Assembly: GCA_964017195.1 (NCBI GenBank)
Contig: OZ024895.1
Location: 46,123,673 to 46,187,672 of the forward strand
Direction: 5' to 3'
Origin: Siderastrea radians
Lineage: Eukaryota; Cnidaria; Anthozoa; Scleractinia; Rhizangiidae
DNA: 64,000 nucleotides
Position 1 is the stretch's first letter. Each line of letters begins with the position of its first letter. Below the pieces are notes generated by a model. It was not told the origin of the DNA and did not search any database. It worked only from the letters and a program-made list of their open reading frames with translations. The position numbers were made by a program, and so were the translations under genes. This document shows positions 38,452-50,775 of this stretch, in pieces.

Positions 38452-41400
38452 ATGAGAGAAGATCAATGTCGCATGAATTTTTATCGCCTTCAAGAAAGAC
38501 TTCTTCCAGAAGTCAAATTAAACGAAAACTTCGTCATTTGCACTTGGAAGGTGAGAGAAACTGTTACTCTGGACGTTTTTGCTTCATAGCATCGCTAAAA
38601 TACAGTTCACTCTTCGTTATTTCAAGTCCTGTTTCTTGGATTTAAAGCGCGAAGTTCAGATGTAAATAAGACTTAAGCTTACCCTGTATGCTTTTATTGG
38701 TATTTAAGACTTATACTGTATGTGTGGGCAATATGTGGTGACTTGCTAGCGCCAAACTGTAAATTTGCGAAAACTAACACTGAAAGACACTTTGAACCTG
38801 ATATAAATGACAAACCTTGTTAATTAGTTAACGTTTAAATTCCGGATTTAATTTTCAGCCTGGAGATGAATGCAGGTGGATTGAGATAGGTTTGTGACCT
38901 TTAATTTTTTCCGTTTGAAGCACTTTCTGTGGACAGGAGCTTAAAACAAATATTCACAATATATCTTCTCACACCACTGCAGTAAGGAAAGCATTTGGTG
39001 ATTTTGTGTCTGATTGGAGTGCAGAAAGATTTGTGGAAAGGTGAATGAATCAATTTGTTTGTTTGTTTGTTTTGATTAATTTTTTTTTCACTCTTGTGAT
39101 TCAGGTTAAGATGGAACAAAGGAGTTTTTTCATGAACTGTGAAACATTGATACCAAACTAGATTGACAAAAGGCTAATGTAAGAAATTATCCAGAAAATA
39201 TCCATACCCACCCCATGAATGGTCATTGGAAATTCTGAGGGGGGTGGGTTCTCAAAAGCCAAAATTTCTAAAAGGAAGTCATGAGCTTAACTGGAATTTC
39301 ATGGAGGGTTGGGCAAAGCAAATCAAAAACCATCGGTGGGAGGGGGTGGGAGTATGGATATTTTCTGTAACTACACAATACCGTAAGACTGGGAGGGAGT
39401 AAGGGTAAGAAATATGAGCTGATCTGAGCTTAGCCACTGTGACATCAAGTGTACAAATCAATAATGTATGACAGCTGTAAGACCAATGTTACTTAGGTGA
39501 TGTCATTACAACAATTTCCAATCCCAAATCACCAAGGTGACAATTTTCACTGTAAAAGGTGTAGAGAGGAGACTGGTACAAGTGCATGCAAGTGTTTAAA
39601 GACAAATTTTGAAATGTTGGCCCAGTTCTAGTCTCCTTCGCAGCCATTCTTAGGGTCGTCACGCAATGCTCCTCCCCACAGGAGCATTGCATGACGACCC
39701 TAAAAATGGATGCAAAGGAGACTAGCCCAGTTCTAGTTATGTGGGATGACGTAGTCAGCTAGCGTTAAGGTTTTGGTCGATGGAATTTTTTCATCAGTGT
39801 TACAAATGGGCATGTTTCTTTTAACTTTCCCATTTCCTGTGCCCTAGGCACGAGGCTCAAGGGATGTCCCAGAAAAAATTGTGCGATTTCATTGGCTGTA
39901 ACACTTCGAATCACGTGCAAGTCAGAAGTACAAAGTTGTTATCATACGTTTTTGTCGGCACACATGCCGTGTAAACATAGACTGTGATAAAAACATAATA
40001 CAAGAATACTCAACGCATCAGTGAAGCGCAGCCTTAAGTTATAGAGTATTTTCCCGTTTCATGCGATTGCTTAGACCCAGTAGAACCTGAGATAAATAAA
40101 TATCTCAGGGACCTAGTCAATTCATGGCGCCGCATAATTGGTGGAATGTGATGAAAAACATTATTGTCAGCACACATGTAAACAAAACATTGACAGCGAT
40201 AAAAATAATACAAGAATACTCGACACATCAGTGAAATATTCACAGCAAGGACTGCCTTGATTTAGGAAGTATTTTCCTGTTTCAAGCAATTTCTTAGACC
40301 CAGTGGATCCTGAGATATTGTTTTTTTTGAGAAAATTGTGAACCGAATTTTACAGGTCATTTATTTAAATTCTCAATGAACATCGAAAACAATAGTTGTG
40401 AAATTTACTAATTGCATGCTAAAAAAGTATTTTGTTAACAAAAACAATGGATAAAGTTTCTTTGATCCTAAACATTATAAAAAGGTAACTGACTCAATAA
40501 GTATTACAAGCATTTCATGCAATAAGTGTATATCCACGAGACATGATCAGTGACGATGGAGTTACGAGTTAAATTTAAAAAATGCCTAGTTTGAAACGCC
40601 CACGTCAAAGTTTCACATTTGAGTTCTCGAACTTTTTAGCACGATTTTCTTTTGTTTTTGGGTAATCCACCATTGCGGGTAATCTGCTGATTCTTTTTCC
40701 CCCTTTTGGCTAAAATTGACCGGTGTGAGTAATCTGCTGTGCGGGTAGACGGCCGGAAATTATGGTAATCATTAAAAACCTTTTCTAATAAACATGATGT
40801 TAACATTACGTTCAAAATCTTTTTTTTGTCGCCACTCAAAGATAATTGAATTTCTTCACTCTCACTTCAGTCTAACCATGTCTTCTTCTAGTCCAGTGGC
40901 CCCTCTCTCTCTGTCATGCAACGCTGATGTTGCGTGGAGAGGGGCCAGAAGTGGTCACTAGTCTTATTCTTGTTTATATCCTTTTACACTAGTACTGAAC
41001 ATCTCCGTTTCTCTTTCACATATCGTACCAACCCATGTACTCGACAACTGTCCAACTCCGTTCAAAGTAGTCTTTACATACACTAGCACATCCTGCATAA
41101 ATGCCTTCAGGCATCTTCTTGTTCTTTGAAATGTTGACCCATTTCTTGTTCATAATTATTTTTCATCCCAGAGTTGGACCAAGTGGTGAAATCCTAGTAA
41201 TTGGCATATTGGTATGATTTTTGGTAAATTTCCTGTTTTTCATCCATTGAAACAAATCAGGGTTGTCGATGACTGGGACTTGCCAGATGACCTTGTTGCA
41301 GCGAAAATAGAGAAAATTGGTAGCTGAGGGTGGAGGTGAGGGATAGAGGACAGGTTCCAGAAATAAAACAGGATACAAAGTTAGTGTTTCGAAGGTGAGA

Positions 41401-41897
41401 AAAAGAGGTAAGGAAGCAGGATTCCCAAGGTTGAAGAAAGACTTTGAGGAAGGCGAAAGTTTGCAACATTGCATACATTTTGCAATAGAAAGTGCAAAGA
41501 GGCAGTAGCCACCAAAAAGAGGAAGCAAGAAGTTCAGACCAGTTCTCTTTTTCCAGTTCTCAGTTCTCATATTCATTTTAGGTATGCATCAAGTCCACTG
41601 TTCAAGGAAGATGGTTTTTTCTTTATCAGACATGGTGAGAGGTATGTAGCGACAGTATTTGCTTGGCAAGATGAAAGTGACACATGTGTAGGGTGCCTTC
41701 ACTGGCTTGCAGTCCTGCCAGAGTACCAAAGGTGTGGCCTGGGGACAGCTCTTACTCTCTGTGTTCTTATGTTTCACAAAGATCAAGGAAAAATGTCAGT
41801 GAGCCTTACTACTGAAGTGTACAGGAATGCTGCAATTAAGCTGTATAAGGACATTGGGTTTACTTTGTGTGACAGTGATGAATATAGTGATAGTTGA
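38452..41897 (+). CDS. GNAT-family N-acetyltransferase (167 aa)
   Basis: Four exons (38452-38550, 38860-38890, 38983-39040, 41582-41897) join in phase to 504 nt. The predicted protein starts MREDQCRMNFYRLQ. The C-terminal half is a typical GNAT fold: beta strands leading to LAVLPEYQRCGLGTAL, where the R/Q-x-x-G-x-G/A-type segment binds acetyl-CoA, then TEVYRNAAIKLYKDIGF. Substrate is unknown. The style (LHWLAVLPEY...G.G.AL...AI.LY..GF) strongly recalls bacterial GNATs. An in-frame ATG at 38335 would add 39 residues but overlaps the E2F-type site. Intron 3 is 2.5 kb and holds foldbacks and repeats. It converges with the receptor gene ending at 44035. Confidence 0.82.
39620..39732. mobile_element. 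Foldback MITE with an 8-bp target duplication
   Basis: CTAGTCTCCTTCGCAGCC and TTAGGGTCGTCACGCAATGCTCC form the left arm; the right arm is the near-perfect complement ending GGAGACTA. GCCCAGTT occurs at both borders (39620-39627, 39725-39732), an 8-bp duplication as made by hAT-type transposases. It lies in GNAT intron 3 and is related to the hairpins at 9613 and 13115. Confidence 0.7.
39954..40318. repeat. Two diverged direct repeats of about 160 bp
   Basis: 39954-40112 and 40166-40318 share CATAATACAAGAATACTC-like and CTTAGACCCAGT...CCTGAGATA blocks in the same order. Old tandem or dispersed duplication in GNAT intron 3; non-coding. Confidence 0.55.
40880..40962. repeat. Degenerate foldback around GGCCCCTCTC
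   Basis: CCAGTGGCCCCTCTCTC and CATGCAACGC pair imperfectly with GTTGCGTGGAGAGGGGCC downstream. It is similar in style to the CGTCACGCAACGCTCC family but shorter and diverged. Confidence 0.4.
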
Positions 41898-42005
41898 TTA
41901 CTAGTCAGATTTAGTCTCCAGAAGTGTCTTGCATATTAAGTCCCCTCAAAGGTTCTTTTTAATACAATGTTGAGGTAGTCACTGACTTTTTTCAACCATT
42001 CAGTT

Positions 42006-42443
42006 TTTAAAGTGCACCTAACCCCAAAATATTTTTTCGCTAAAATAACTCTTTGCACCTGTTCGAAAAGCATTACGACTTTTTTTTATGAAATCCCCCT
42101 TAGTCTTGACTTTTTATAGGCTGTAAAAGTTACGAAATCTAGCCATCATCTGGTACACAATCGAGCTAGTGAGGGCATGGGTCTATTCTGGATTTGACAT
42201 CACAAACTGATTTGCATCTCCTTAAGTCTTTGTAAACATGCATGCTAAGCAGTTTGTGACGTCAAATCAAGAATAGACCCATGCCCCTTCTGACTCGGTC
42301 GTGCGACAAATGGTGCTTAGTTTGTCGTAAGTTTTGAAGCCCATAAAAAAGTCAAAAACTGCAAATAATGGCGAAATGTTTTTAAAATAGGTGCAAAGAT
42401 TTATATTAGGGTAAAAAATATTTTGGGGTTAGGTGCACTTTAA
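42006..42443. mobile_element. Long foldback MITE, TTTAAAGTGCACCTAACCCC ends
   Basis: The outer 30 bp (TTAAAGTGCACCTAACCCCAAAATATTTTT) are perfectly inverted at the right end. Inner blocks such as ATGGGTCTATTCT / AGAATAGACCCAT and GTTTGTGA also pair, so most of the 438 bp folds back. No reading frame. It lies 110 bp beyond the GNAT stop. Confidence 0.75.
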
Positions 42444-44034
42444 GTGGGGTCTGGCAAGTTGACGTTGTCATATGACCATTATGGCATTCTGTGCTATAAC
42501 ACGTATTGCACAGCCATAAAACATGACACCCGATATGCATGTAACAGGTCACTGACTTAACTGAGAACAGTGAATGGAAAAAGAATGCTGGTTTAGTCCA
42601 TGGGTTTTCACAGGAGGGTAAATAAAATAATATAATGATGGCATAGAAACGGCACTTGTAACAATGGCATTACACCCACTGATACTGTCTGGTAGCAAAT
42701 GTGTAGAGACAAGAATTGTACATAACAACAGTGCAGTAAGCAATGTTGTAATGTCACAATTACCGGTAGTGGCAATGGTGTACCAGCATCGACAAAGTTG
42801 TTTTTAAAATTGGTAACCATGAAAAGTGTAGCGATAATGCAATGCAGCACTGTTTTGTTGGCAGTGGCTTAGTCGCACTTGAAACAGCATGGTGTAGTTC
42901 AGTACTGAAAGTTGTCATGAAGTGACTCTACGTACCAGTAGCATTGCACAGTTGGTTTGATCCTATTTATTGTACAATGTACAGAAAATCTGTTGGAAAC
43001 ACAAGACACATTTAAATAGAACACCTTAAAGAAATAGATAATGAAATAGTTGCTGTCATTATATACTGACAAGCAAAAGTTAATTGAAAGCCACCACAAC
43101 TGGCCATATTTCTTCAATATTTATGACAAACAGCGTTATTAAATAATTTTGGGGATTTTTTTAAAATACATACCTGTAGTAACTATTTTTGTCACAATTT
43201 TCAAATTACTCAAGAACAACACCGAAACTGATCAGTGATCATGATGTACCTCTAACTTCCTAGAGATATTAATAATTGAAGGGGTGCGTGGAATATGGCC
43301 CTAAGTGACTCCTGATCAAATATGAAAATTATTCTCCCTTTGATTTACAAGCATACACAGGGCAAATTGGAAGGAGAATGTAGCAAATATTCATCAGAAG
43401 TCACTTAGGGCTTTATTCCAGGCACCCCTTCAATTTAACTATATGTATGGTGATCAGTAAGGAGAATGTGTATTTTGAGCTTGGGCCTAAAAGAGTTATT
43501 TGAACTTAATTTTACACACATCTGTTCTTACCTGAAGAGAAAATGTTTTTGTGCTTGTTTTCTCCATAGTGGTGTTTTGTTTTTTGAAATAGAGTGATAG
43601 AGTAATCTCAAAATCGACCAAGCACACAGTGCAAGGGCCATTTGAATTCACAAGCAAAATTGTCCTGAGTTGTATCACATCAAGTCCAATATCATCACTA
43701 ATTAGCCAGTAACAAAAACTTGAGATTGAGTCTTTCTTACACAAAGTTTTGGCCCATCATAATTTATCCATTTTACAAACAGTGAAGCAAAAGCAAAAAA
43801 GAACACATGTAAGTTCAAATGATTGACAATGGTGCACACTGTGTGTGCACCATTGCAGCTATCCAGCCACAAAAACGTAAAGTAAATGTTGTAACTGTTC
43901 AGTTATAAAATAATTATTGGACGCCCACATGACCATGCAATAAATTAGGTTTATAAAAAATTGAGTATCTTGTTACAGGTTATCAAATCATTTACAATAA
44001 TTATCAATTAAGAGCTATTTGGAATTGTTATTAT
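42444..44034. other. Intergenic space between convergent genes
   Basis: No gene is supported here. It contains a foldback at 43275-43434 (ATTGAAGGGGTGCGTGGAATA ... CACTTAGGG ... GGCACCCCTTCAAT) and a perfect short palindrome, GGTGCACACTGTGTGTGCACC, near 43832. The rest is AT-rich and unremarkable. Confidence 0.5.
43275..43434. mobile_element. Foldback MITE of 160 bp
   Basis: The left end (ATTGAAGGGGTGCGTGGAATATGGCCCTAAGTGACT, described in part) is mirrored at the right by AGTCACTTAGGGC and GGCACCCCTTCAAT with a few mismatches. Non-coding. Confidence 0.65.
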
Positions 44035-47000
44035 CTAGTAATAAAGAGCACTCTCATTTTGGGGCATGTCTCTATCTTCAAATCCTTTGTTACTGTCTCC
44101 GATAGTAACCGCTGTCCCATTGGATGATATATTTGACTTTGTGACATACTTGGCACTTGCTCGCCTGCGTGCTCTTGAATTGTTCTTGAGCTTCTTTACA
44201 ACCGTATGTAAAAGTAGTGTTACTACAAAGATTACAATTAAAAATCCAACTACTGCAATAGTTAATATCCCTCCAGATATGCCATTTTTCTTTTCTTTTT
44301 TCTTTTTTTTGTCATCTGATTTCCCTGGAGTTGAATTCTCTGAAAAAAATAAACAAGACAATCGCAAGTCAAACTATGATTGTTTCTGTAGAAACACATA
44401 CAAAATGTTTTCTGTCACTTTTGGAAAATAACTCAACAACAGCTACGTCACAACTGGGATAAACCAAGGGCACCCAGGATAAACCAACAGGCAGTGGTAA
44501 GATCCCAGCCATAATGAGGAAAAGTTGCTTTGAAAGCCAGCACTGACTGCAACCCAGCCATGAGATCCCCCCAACCCCCATACACCTGGAGCACCCACTG
44601 ACTATTTTAGTGGAGGGGAAAAATAAGATGGCTTTCCATGCCATGTGGAACTAATGCTAACATCAGGAAAAGGATTCAGTGTGCACCTGACCTCAAAGCT
44701 GGTCCTAAATGAACCCCTGCAACTGTATTGGGGGGAGACCACTGAACTGTTATATAGAAGACTCGTGGTAGGCCTCCCAGGATCCACCAAAGACATCTTA
44801 TAGGATTGCCATGCTAAAACGCTGAACCAAAATGCCTCCATAGAACACCTAAAACACTGTGCTAGGTCACCACACTTTCTAAATGCATTTCAAATGTGAT
44901 ATTATTACCTGGGGCATTTTTCTTTTTTACTCTGCCCTTCTCTTTGTTGGAGATCTCTGTTGGTTTTGCTGTTAATATATATATAAAAAAAACACTTTCT
45001 TTAAGTATAAAATACATAAACTGTATTTTCTAAATGCCTTACATATTATTAGCCTCTGAAATATAACATATTATGAGGCAAGAGTTCTTTAGCTTCCTAA
45101 CTGTAATATGTTGTGTGAGATCCTACGTGAAAGTAAGGCATATTGTTATAGAGAGAGAGGGATAGAACATTTATTATTTATTTCACTCAACATTCAAGCA
45201 AATTCAAGCATTTTGACAACTATTTGAAACATCTCACTCTAATTCACTTCTCAAAATGACCCTGCAATTATTTCTCAATCATTCTCGAGAAAACTACTGC
45301 CAGATGTTGTAAAAATATGCTAAAAACGGGCTCCTTTTTGTTTTGAACTGACATGAAGCGTCTTTTTAATTAAAATATGGATCACTTCAAATTCCACTTC
45401 CTCTTGGGGTCAGCTTGGGAGCTTAAGTATTGATAACTTCTTCTTAACTGTATTAATTTATAATGTTACCATGGTATGAGTATTTTTTTTGGTAACCTTA
45501 TTTTTACTCTAATTGCTCGAACATTCAGTGGAAATTGTCTTAAAACCTTGCAGTCCCTGGGCCGACTGAATTACAATAAGCTTGATAACAATTCACAAAA
45601 AATTTATACAGTAATGACCAAAATTCTAGTAGAGTGTGAAATGAAATACCGACTTCCGCTTGCATCCAATCTGCATGTAAAGTACCCTGTACTATGGGAA
45701 AGAGCAGCACCCAACCATACTACACCAGGGGATTCAAAACTGTGTCCCCATGCTGTAGCTGTGAATTACTATTTTGAATTTACTTGGATTGTAAATAGCT
45801 TAAAATAATGCTAGCACGTCGGTTAATTTTGTCAGCATCCCAAGTATCATTATTGTTGACTTTCTTCCTTGCTTTCCTTCAAGTTAGCAGAGGCATGCGG
45901 TAAAGTATTGGAAAGTACAAGTTGAAACCAACTTGTGTTCTTACCAGTGACATGTTTGCCATTGCAAAAATCCTTTTCACAGCAGTGAACTTTCTGTTTA
46001 GTTGGCAAAGTGCTATTGCATACCAAGTCTCTTTTTGGCCCTCGATCAAGGCAGCTCTGGACAAACACAGTTGTTGCATCTCTGCTGCGCAGTGCAAGAC
46101 ATGAGCCATCTGTTGTGCATCTGTTGTTTTCACACTCATTACAATAGCATTGTAGCCTCTGTGCTGTACTGTTATATCCTGTGTTAAAATGCAACATACA
46201 GGAACAATGATTATGTATCTTCCTATTTAGGGAGTGTCTTTAAATGTCACTAACTTAATTAATTTTGTCCTTTACTTGTCAGTTGAATAAATAACTGAAA
46301 GATTTCTTCACTCTAACTTCATAAGTTTTCACAGAGAGGGAGAGAGAGCTCTAACTGCAGAGCTATGAGTGCAGTGACAGGTTTGTGGGAAAATTTGAAT
46401 GTTAGATGGGGGCTTGTGGGAGCCTTCAATACCAACCTGAGTTTGGCCACGGAACAGGCCACTGTAACTGTTGACATAACCCATCACCAGAGCTCACTTC
46501 AGAGAAGTTAGGAATGCACTTTGGAAAGAAAATATTGTGCCTTTGAAATTCACCATCACAACTGCTCCAGACTTCCTGACACAGTGATTGACAGGTGTAC
46601 AGGGTGTGGCCATTATTGGTAACACATGGTGATGTTTCAATGAAACAAGCAAGTCTTTTTAAATTGAACGAGCAGTTGCTGTTGAGGACTGGGCCAAGGT
46701 TATTGAGTAAGGACTGGAGCCGAGTTCTGGTCTTGTTTCCCAGGCCGTTGAGATTGTCGCTGAGGCATGCAGGTTTGGTTACTTTTTCACAGCTTGGTAA
46801 CGTTCGTTCTGTTAAGAGAAGACATCGTTTTAGTTTTAGTTTATGAAAGAATTTTTGGCCGTCACTATTCTGGCTTCTATAATTCCAGTCTAGAAATAAA
46901 CGAAAAATTCCCAAAGGAACGCAACTCTGCCTATTTCGTGCAACCTAGAGAGCACTATAGTCTATATTCTCTTGTATCGTACAATTCGGAAATGAGTTCA

Positions 47001-48989
47001 ACTCCTCGAAAAGAAACACGTCTTTGAAAGTAATTGTGTTTCCGGAATAATTACTGAAACACGCTTTTTCCTCTGCAATATTCGTAGAGGTTCCGGTGTT
47101 AATTGTTAAATGAGGAAATGTAAGTAAAAGTGCTTTACGTACTGCAAAAAATCGTGATACATCAACATAATGATACATGGTTAGATTCCGTTGCTAAGTA
47201 ACACGGTGTCATACGAGAATGTCGTGTGCTGATAAAATTTCTGACTGAAAAGAACATCAAAAGAGATTTTCTTTTTTTTCTTACATCTTCGTTACCTTTT
47301 GATATAATATCTTCAAGTTTGTAAAATTTCCCCATACGAATTTGTGAGAGGTTCCAAAGAACGTTATAACATAATTGTTTATATCAAATAAGCCTATTTC
47401 TCATATTTCAAAAATTCCCTGAATACCTTGTTACAGGAAATTTACAATTGACGACATCAAATTCTCGCGATTTTTTTTTTAAATTGCAAAATTTTGATGA
47501 CGCAAAAACGGAAAGCCGCTTAAAAAGGATTGTGAAATTTCTTGAAAATTCCATCTATGTCGCGATATTTCACCTTTCAAAAATTGCAAACTTCATGTAA
47601 TATTCTGAAGGTACCTTTTGTATGTTATGCTTACATGATGACCCGCACGGTTTTGAAAACGCGGTATTTGCGATCAGTTCAAGTCAAGGGCACACATATA
47701 AGTCTGTTAACAACATCATAGGCGAAGAAACTTACAAAATATTTATAATGAGCGCAGACTTTGTTCTTTTTAAGTTGACCATAAAAGTTGCTACAGCAAT
47801 TGCAGACAAACAAATATTTTACAAAGGTTTACCAATAATCCCTGTATATACTGTATTTGCTTCTTTTCGTGTTCTGTTTTAACTCGTTGTCATAGTAAAC
47901 ATATAGAGCAGAGGACAAAAGACACGGTTTTCCAGCGTGAAATATTGCGATGTAATATGACCTTGAATTTTCTTTTTAATTTCACAGTTCTCAGCTAAAT
48001 GATTGTCTCGATGTTCTTTCCGTCTTTCACCCATTGAATACCCAATTCCCGATAGTTAAATTTTCATTACCCTTTCAAAGCTTTTTGTTCCATTGAGATC
48101 ACTTTCCTGTAATTATTTTATGTGTGTGTGTTCATTAAGAAATATTGGATTTGTTAACAAGCATCTTTTTAAATGTCAATCGTCTCACGCGACTAAAGTC
48201 GTTAACCGAAAAAAACAGAAGTTTTTTTTAACTGGGCGTCTTTGTTGCTTAATATGTTACGCCTTGTAAATATTACTGAGTTGCAATTTCGTACACGCAA
48301 GGACTTTTGGTGCTAAGAAGAAGAGAACTTTAATTCCTAAAAAAATCAGTGACCCTCAAGTTTGTTAATGACTGTAGACTTAATTTGATTGAGTTCGAAC
48401 AGTCTAACGAAAAACTAATTTTAATAAGTGCCTCATTGTTATTAAACCTCTAATCGCGGAAAAACGGCTGAAACTGCAGGCTATTTAGTTTAAACTCACC
48501 TTTTGTATTGTTTGCTCGATGAATGAATCCTGGAGGTTTATAGCACTGTTTAGAGTTGTCTTTCTCAGGAGACAGCAGTCTGCAGTATGCAACATACCGG
48601 TTAAAAAGTCCACTTTCTCTCAAAAGCGTGTCGCAATCGTCCACAAACTGCTCGCAAACTTCTCGGCAAGGCAGCACTGGACCTTGTACGCTTTCGGAAC
48701 ATTTTGGAACGTAGCGAGCACATGCGAAAGCTCTCGAATGCGGTGAGCAGCTGTTGAAACGATAGGCAAAAAGTGTGATTTCTGAAGATACAAAAGCTTG
48801 ATAGCTCTTTTGTCCAACGCTGGAAAAATTGGCCGTATACTTGTAGCCAATGTGAGCGCAGGCCGGAAGAAGAGAGGTGTCAATTTGTTGGCATTTGTTA
48901 GCGAGTGCAAAATCTAATTTTGCAAAAAGCGCGGAATTGAACATAAGTAACAACAGAATCATACTGGCAGCTTGTTTCCACGAGAGCAT
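44035..48989 (-). CDS. Single-pass receptor-like protein: two Frizzled-type CRDs plus an activin/BMP-receptor-type ectodomain (486 aa)
   Basis: Five exons (48500-48989, 46437-46808, 45945-46178, 44909-44968, 44035-44339), all separated by phase-1 introns, give 486 residues. A signal peptide (MILLLLMFNSALFA region) is followed by CRD1 (~31-155, with CARYVPKC and PCREVCEQF typical of Frizzled domains). CRD2 follows (~168-280, CQSLCQEVWSSC), then a three-finger domain (~297-358, CYCNECENN ... CCEKDFCN) matching type I TGF-beta/BMP receptor ectodomains, a short Lys-rich linker, a membrane helix (~408-433) and a tail of about 50 residues with a basic start. There is no kinase and no seven-helix domain. 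Known Frizzled domains bind Wnt and known activin-receptor domains bind TGF-beta ligands. Dual binding or decoy function is inference. Exon/domain correspondence supports the model. Confidence 0.85.
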
Positions 48990-50775
48990 GAGTTGACAAG
49001 TGATCCATATTATTTTTTCCTTTTGCTTTCATAGCGTGTGCAAGCGATATTTGGCCAAGTGTTTTTTTACGACACCACGCATCAGCCAATACTTATATAT
49101 ATATAGTGCTCTAAAAAAACATAAGTAATTGTTTTTTCCTTTAAATTCATCAGTGTAAGTAAGATCAGGCTTTTGTAGATCAGCTCCTATTTATACGATA
49201 AAGGGATATGTGCAGTTCCTTCTGTCCTAAGATAGTTCCCTTTAAGGTTCGCGCGGATATGTTCCCACGCGCGTACGTCACGTTTTTCGCTCCACGCACA
49301 TTTGTCCACGCAGAGAAAGGTAGGGGACGGTTTGTAGTTAAAGAAAAGGAGGATTCAAAATTCTATATGTCAAATAAGAGAGAAAGATTATATCTACGAA
49401 AAAATATACGGATAACCTATTATGTGAAAAAAATAGCGTTATTTTTGTACGGGAAAATATCTAGCCCTCTTTGAATTGTCGCGCCAAATATTGTGTTTTT
49501 ACGTCATTAGACATCACCGAAAGTCCAGTATAGAAACATTACATTCACGCTGTCTGTTAATGTAAGAGCTTACAGGGAGTTTAGAGTTCATCGTGGGAGC
49601 AAGGTTACGATATTTTAGGCGATTTTATCACAACATAGTGGACTTTAAATAGAATGAAACCTCAAAATAACGGCTTCATGCCAAGCTTTGAACAATGCGT
49701 CTGGGTGGAGCTGGGTTTACTGTGGACCCAAATTTGTGAAATTTTCAAAACACCTTTTGAGCTTCGACCTGATGAGGGTATTTTACGGTCTAAGAATTCG
49801 CAATGCGTAGACCATTCCAACAAGTAAAGAATGCATTACTTTTATTAAATGTAAGTTTTATTCTTGAAAACATATAGCGACTAAAAACAATGTTTTTATT
49901 TTTTAGCAATGTGCTGTCGATTGCATCGGAGCACGAGCGCGTCACGTGTAAACAATACCAAATTTGGTATCAAACATGCTAACATTGGTCATCAAACATT
50001 TGACCCACCCGTTACGCGAACGTTCGCACTCAAAGTGAGTTGTTTGTTACTTAAATGCAAAGGTGAATCTTTTAAAACTCGTGACAAAACATGTTTGTTA
50101 GTCAAATTTGTTTTGGTCGACAGTTACGCCTGGGAAGGTTCACCAAACACTTATCCAATAACGCCCCGTTTCTCCTCGCGTGTTTTCACAAACATTCATC
50201 GAACCCTAAGAAATTCACAGTGACACCACTTGTTTAGTTCCTCCTTTTGTGAATTTCTACTTTACATCACAGAAGGAAACAGCGCCTTTCAAGGGCGGCT
50301 AAGTGCTGTAAGACTATTTCAATGAGTGAAGTTACCAACTTCGGTCCATGAGTTCTTTTTTGAGAGACTTCGTGATTAAGATCGACAATTCTACGTGTTT
50401 CACGGACCGTTTAATGAAGTCGTGCGGAGGTCTTGAGCAATAACCTTTCAAATCGCTTGAGTCCGGTCTTCTGTAACTTCATAGTTCACTTGTACTGTGA
50501 GAAGGTTTCCATGGTGGTGCCAAGCTTCAAGAGAATGTAGGCCGACTTCTAACAGCCACTAAAAGTATGATCTAGCCTGTACCGAGGGTCCTGAAAAGGG
50601 TGCTCAATTCTCAGGTGTCGGTTAGAACTTTGGCCATTTCTCAGCTATCTTTTCATAAACAAATATCGAAATTTCTCAACTAAAAGACATTTAAAATTTC
50701 TGCTGTTTTTTTAGCATCGAATGCTGTGCCAAATGGTTGTATGAAGCATAAATTGTAGCATGGTTACACAAATAT
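48990..50775. other. Intergenic space between the two receptor-like genes
   Basis: No coding region is supported. Short open frames at about 49208-49474 and 49909-50223 show no recognisable domain. A TATATATATATAG stretch near 49095, about 105 bp upstream of the first receptor start, could be a core promoter element, but this is only suggestive. Confidence 0.4.

Noticed and set aside
49208..50223. Two short plus-strand frames between the receptor-like genes
   Set aside because: They start at non-ATG or weak sites, have no domain and no splice support.
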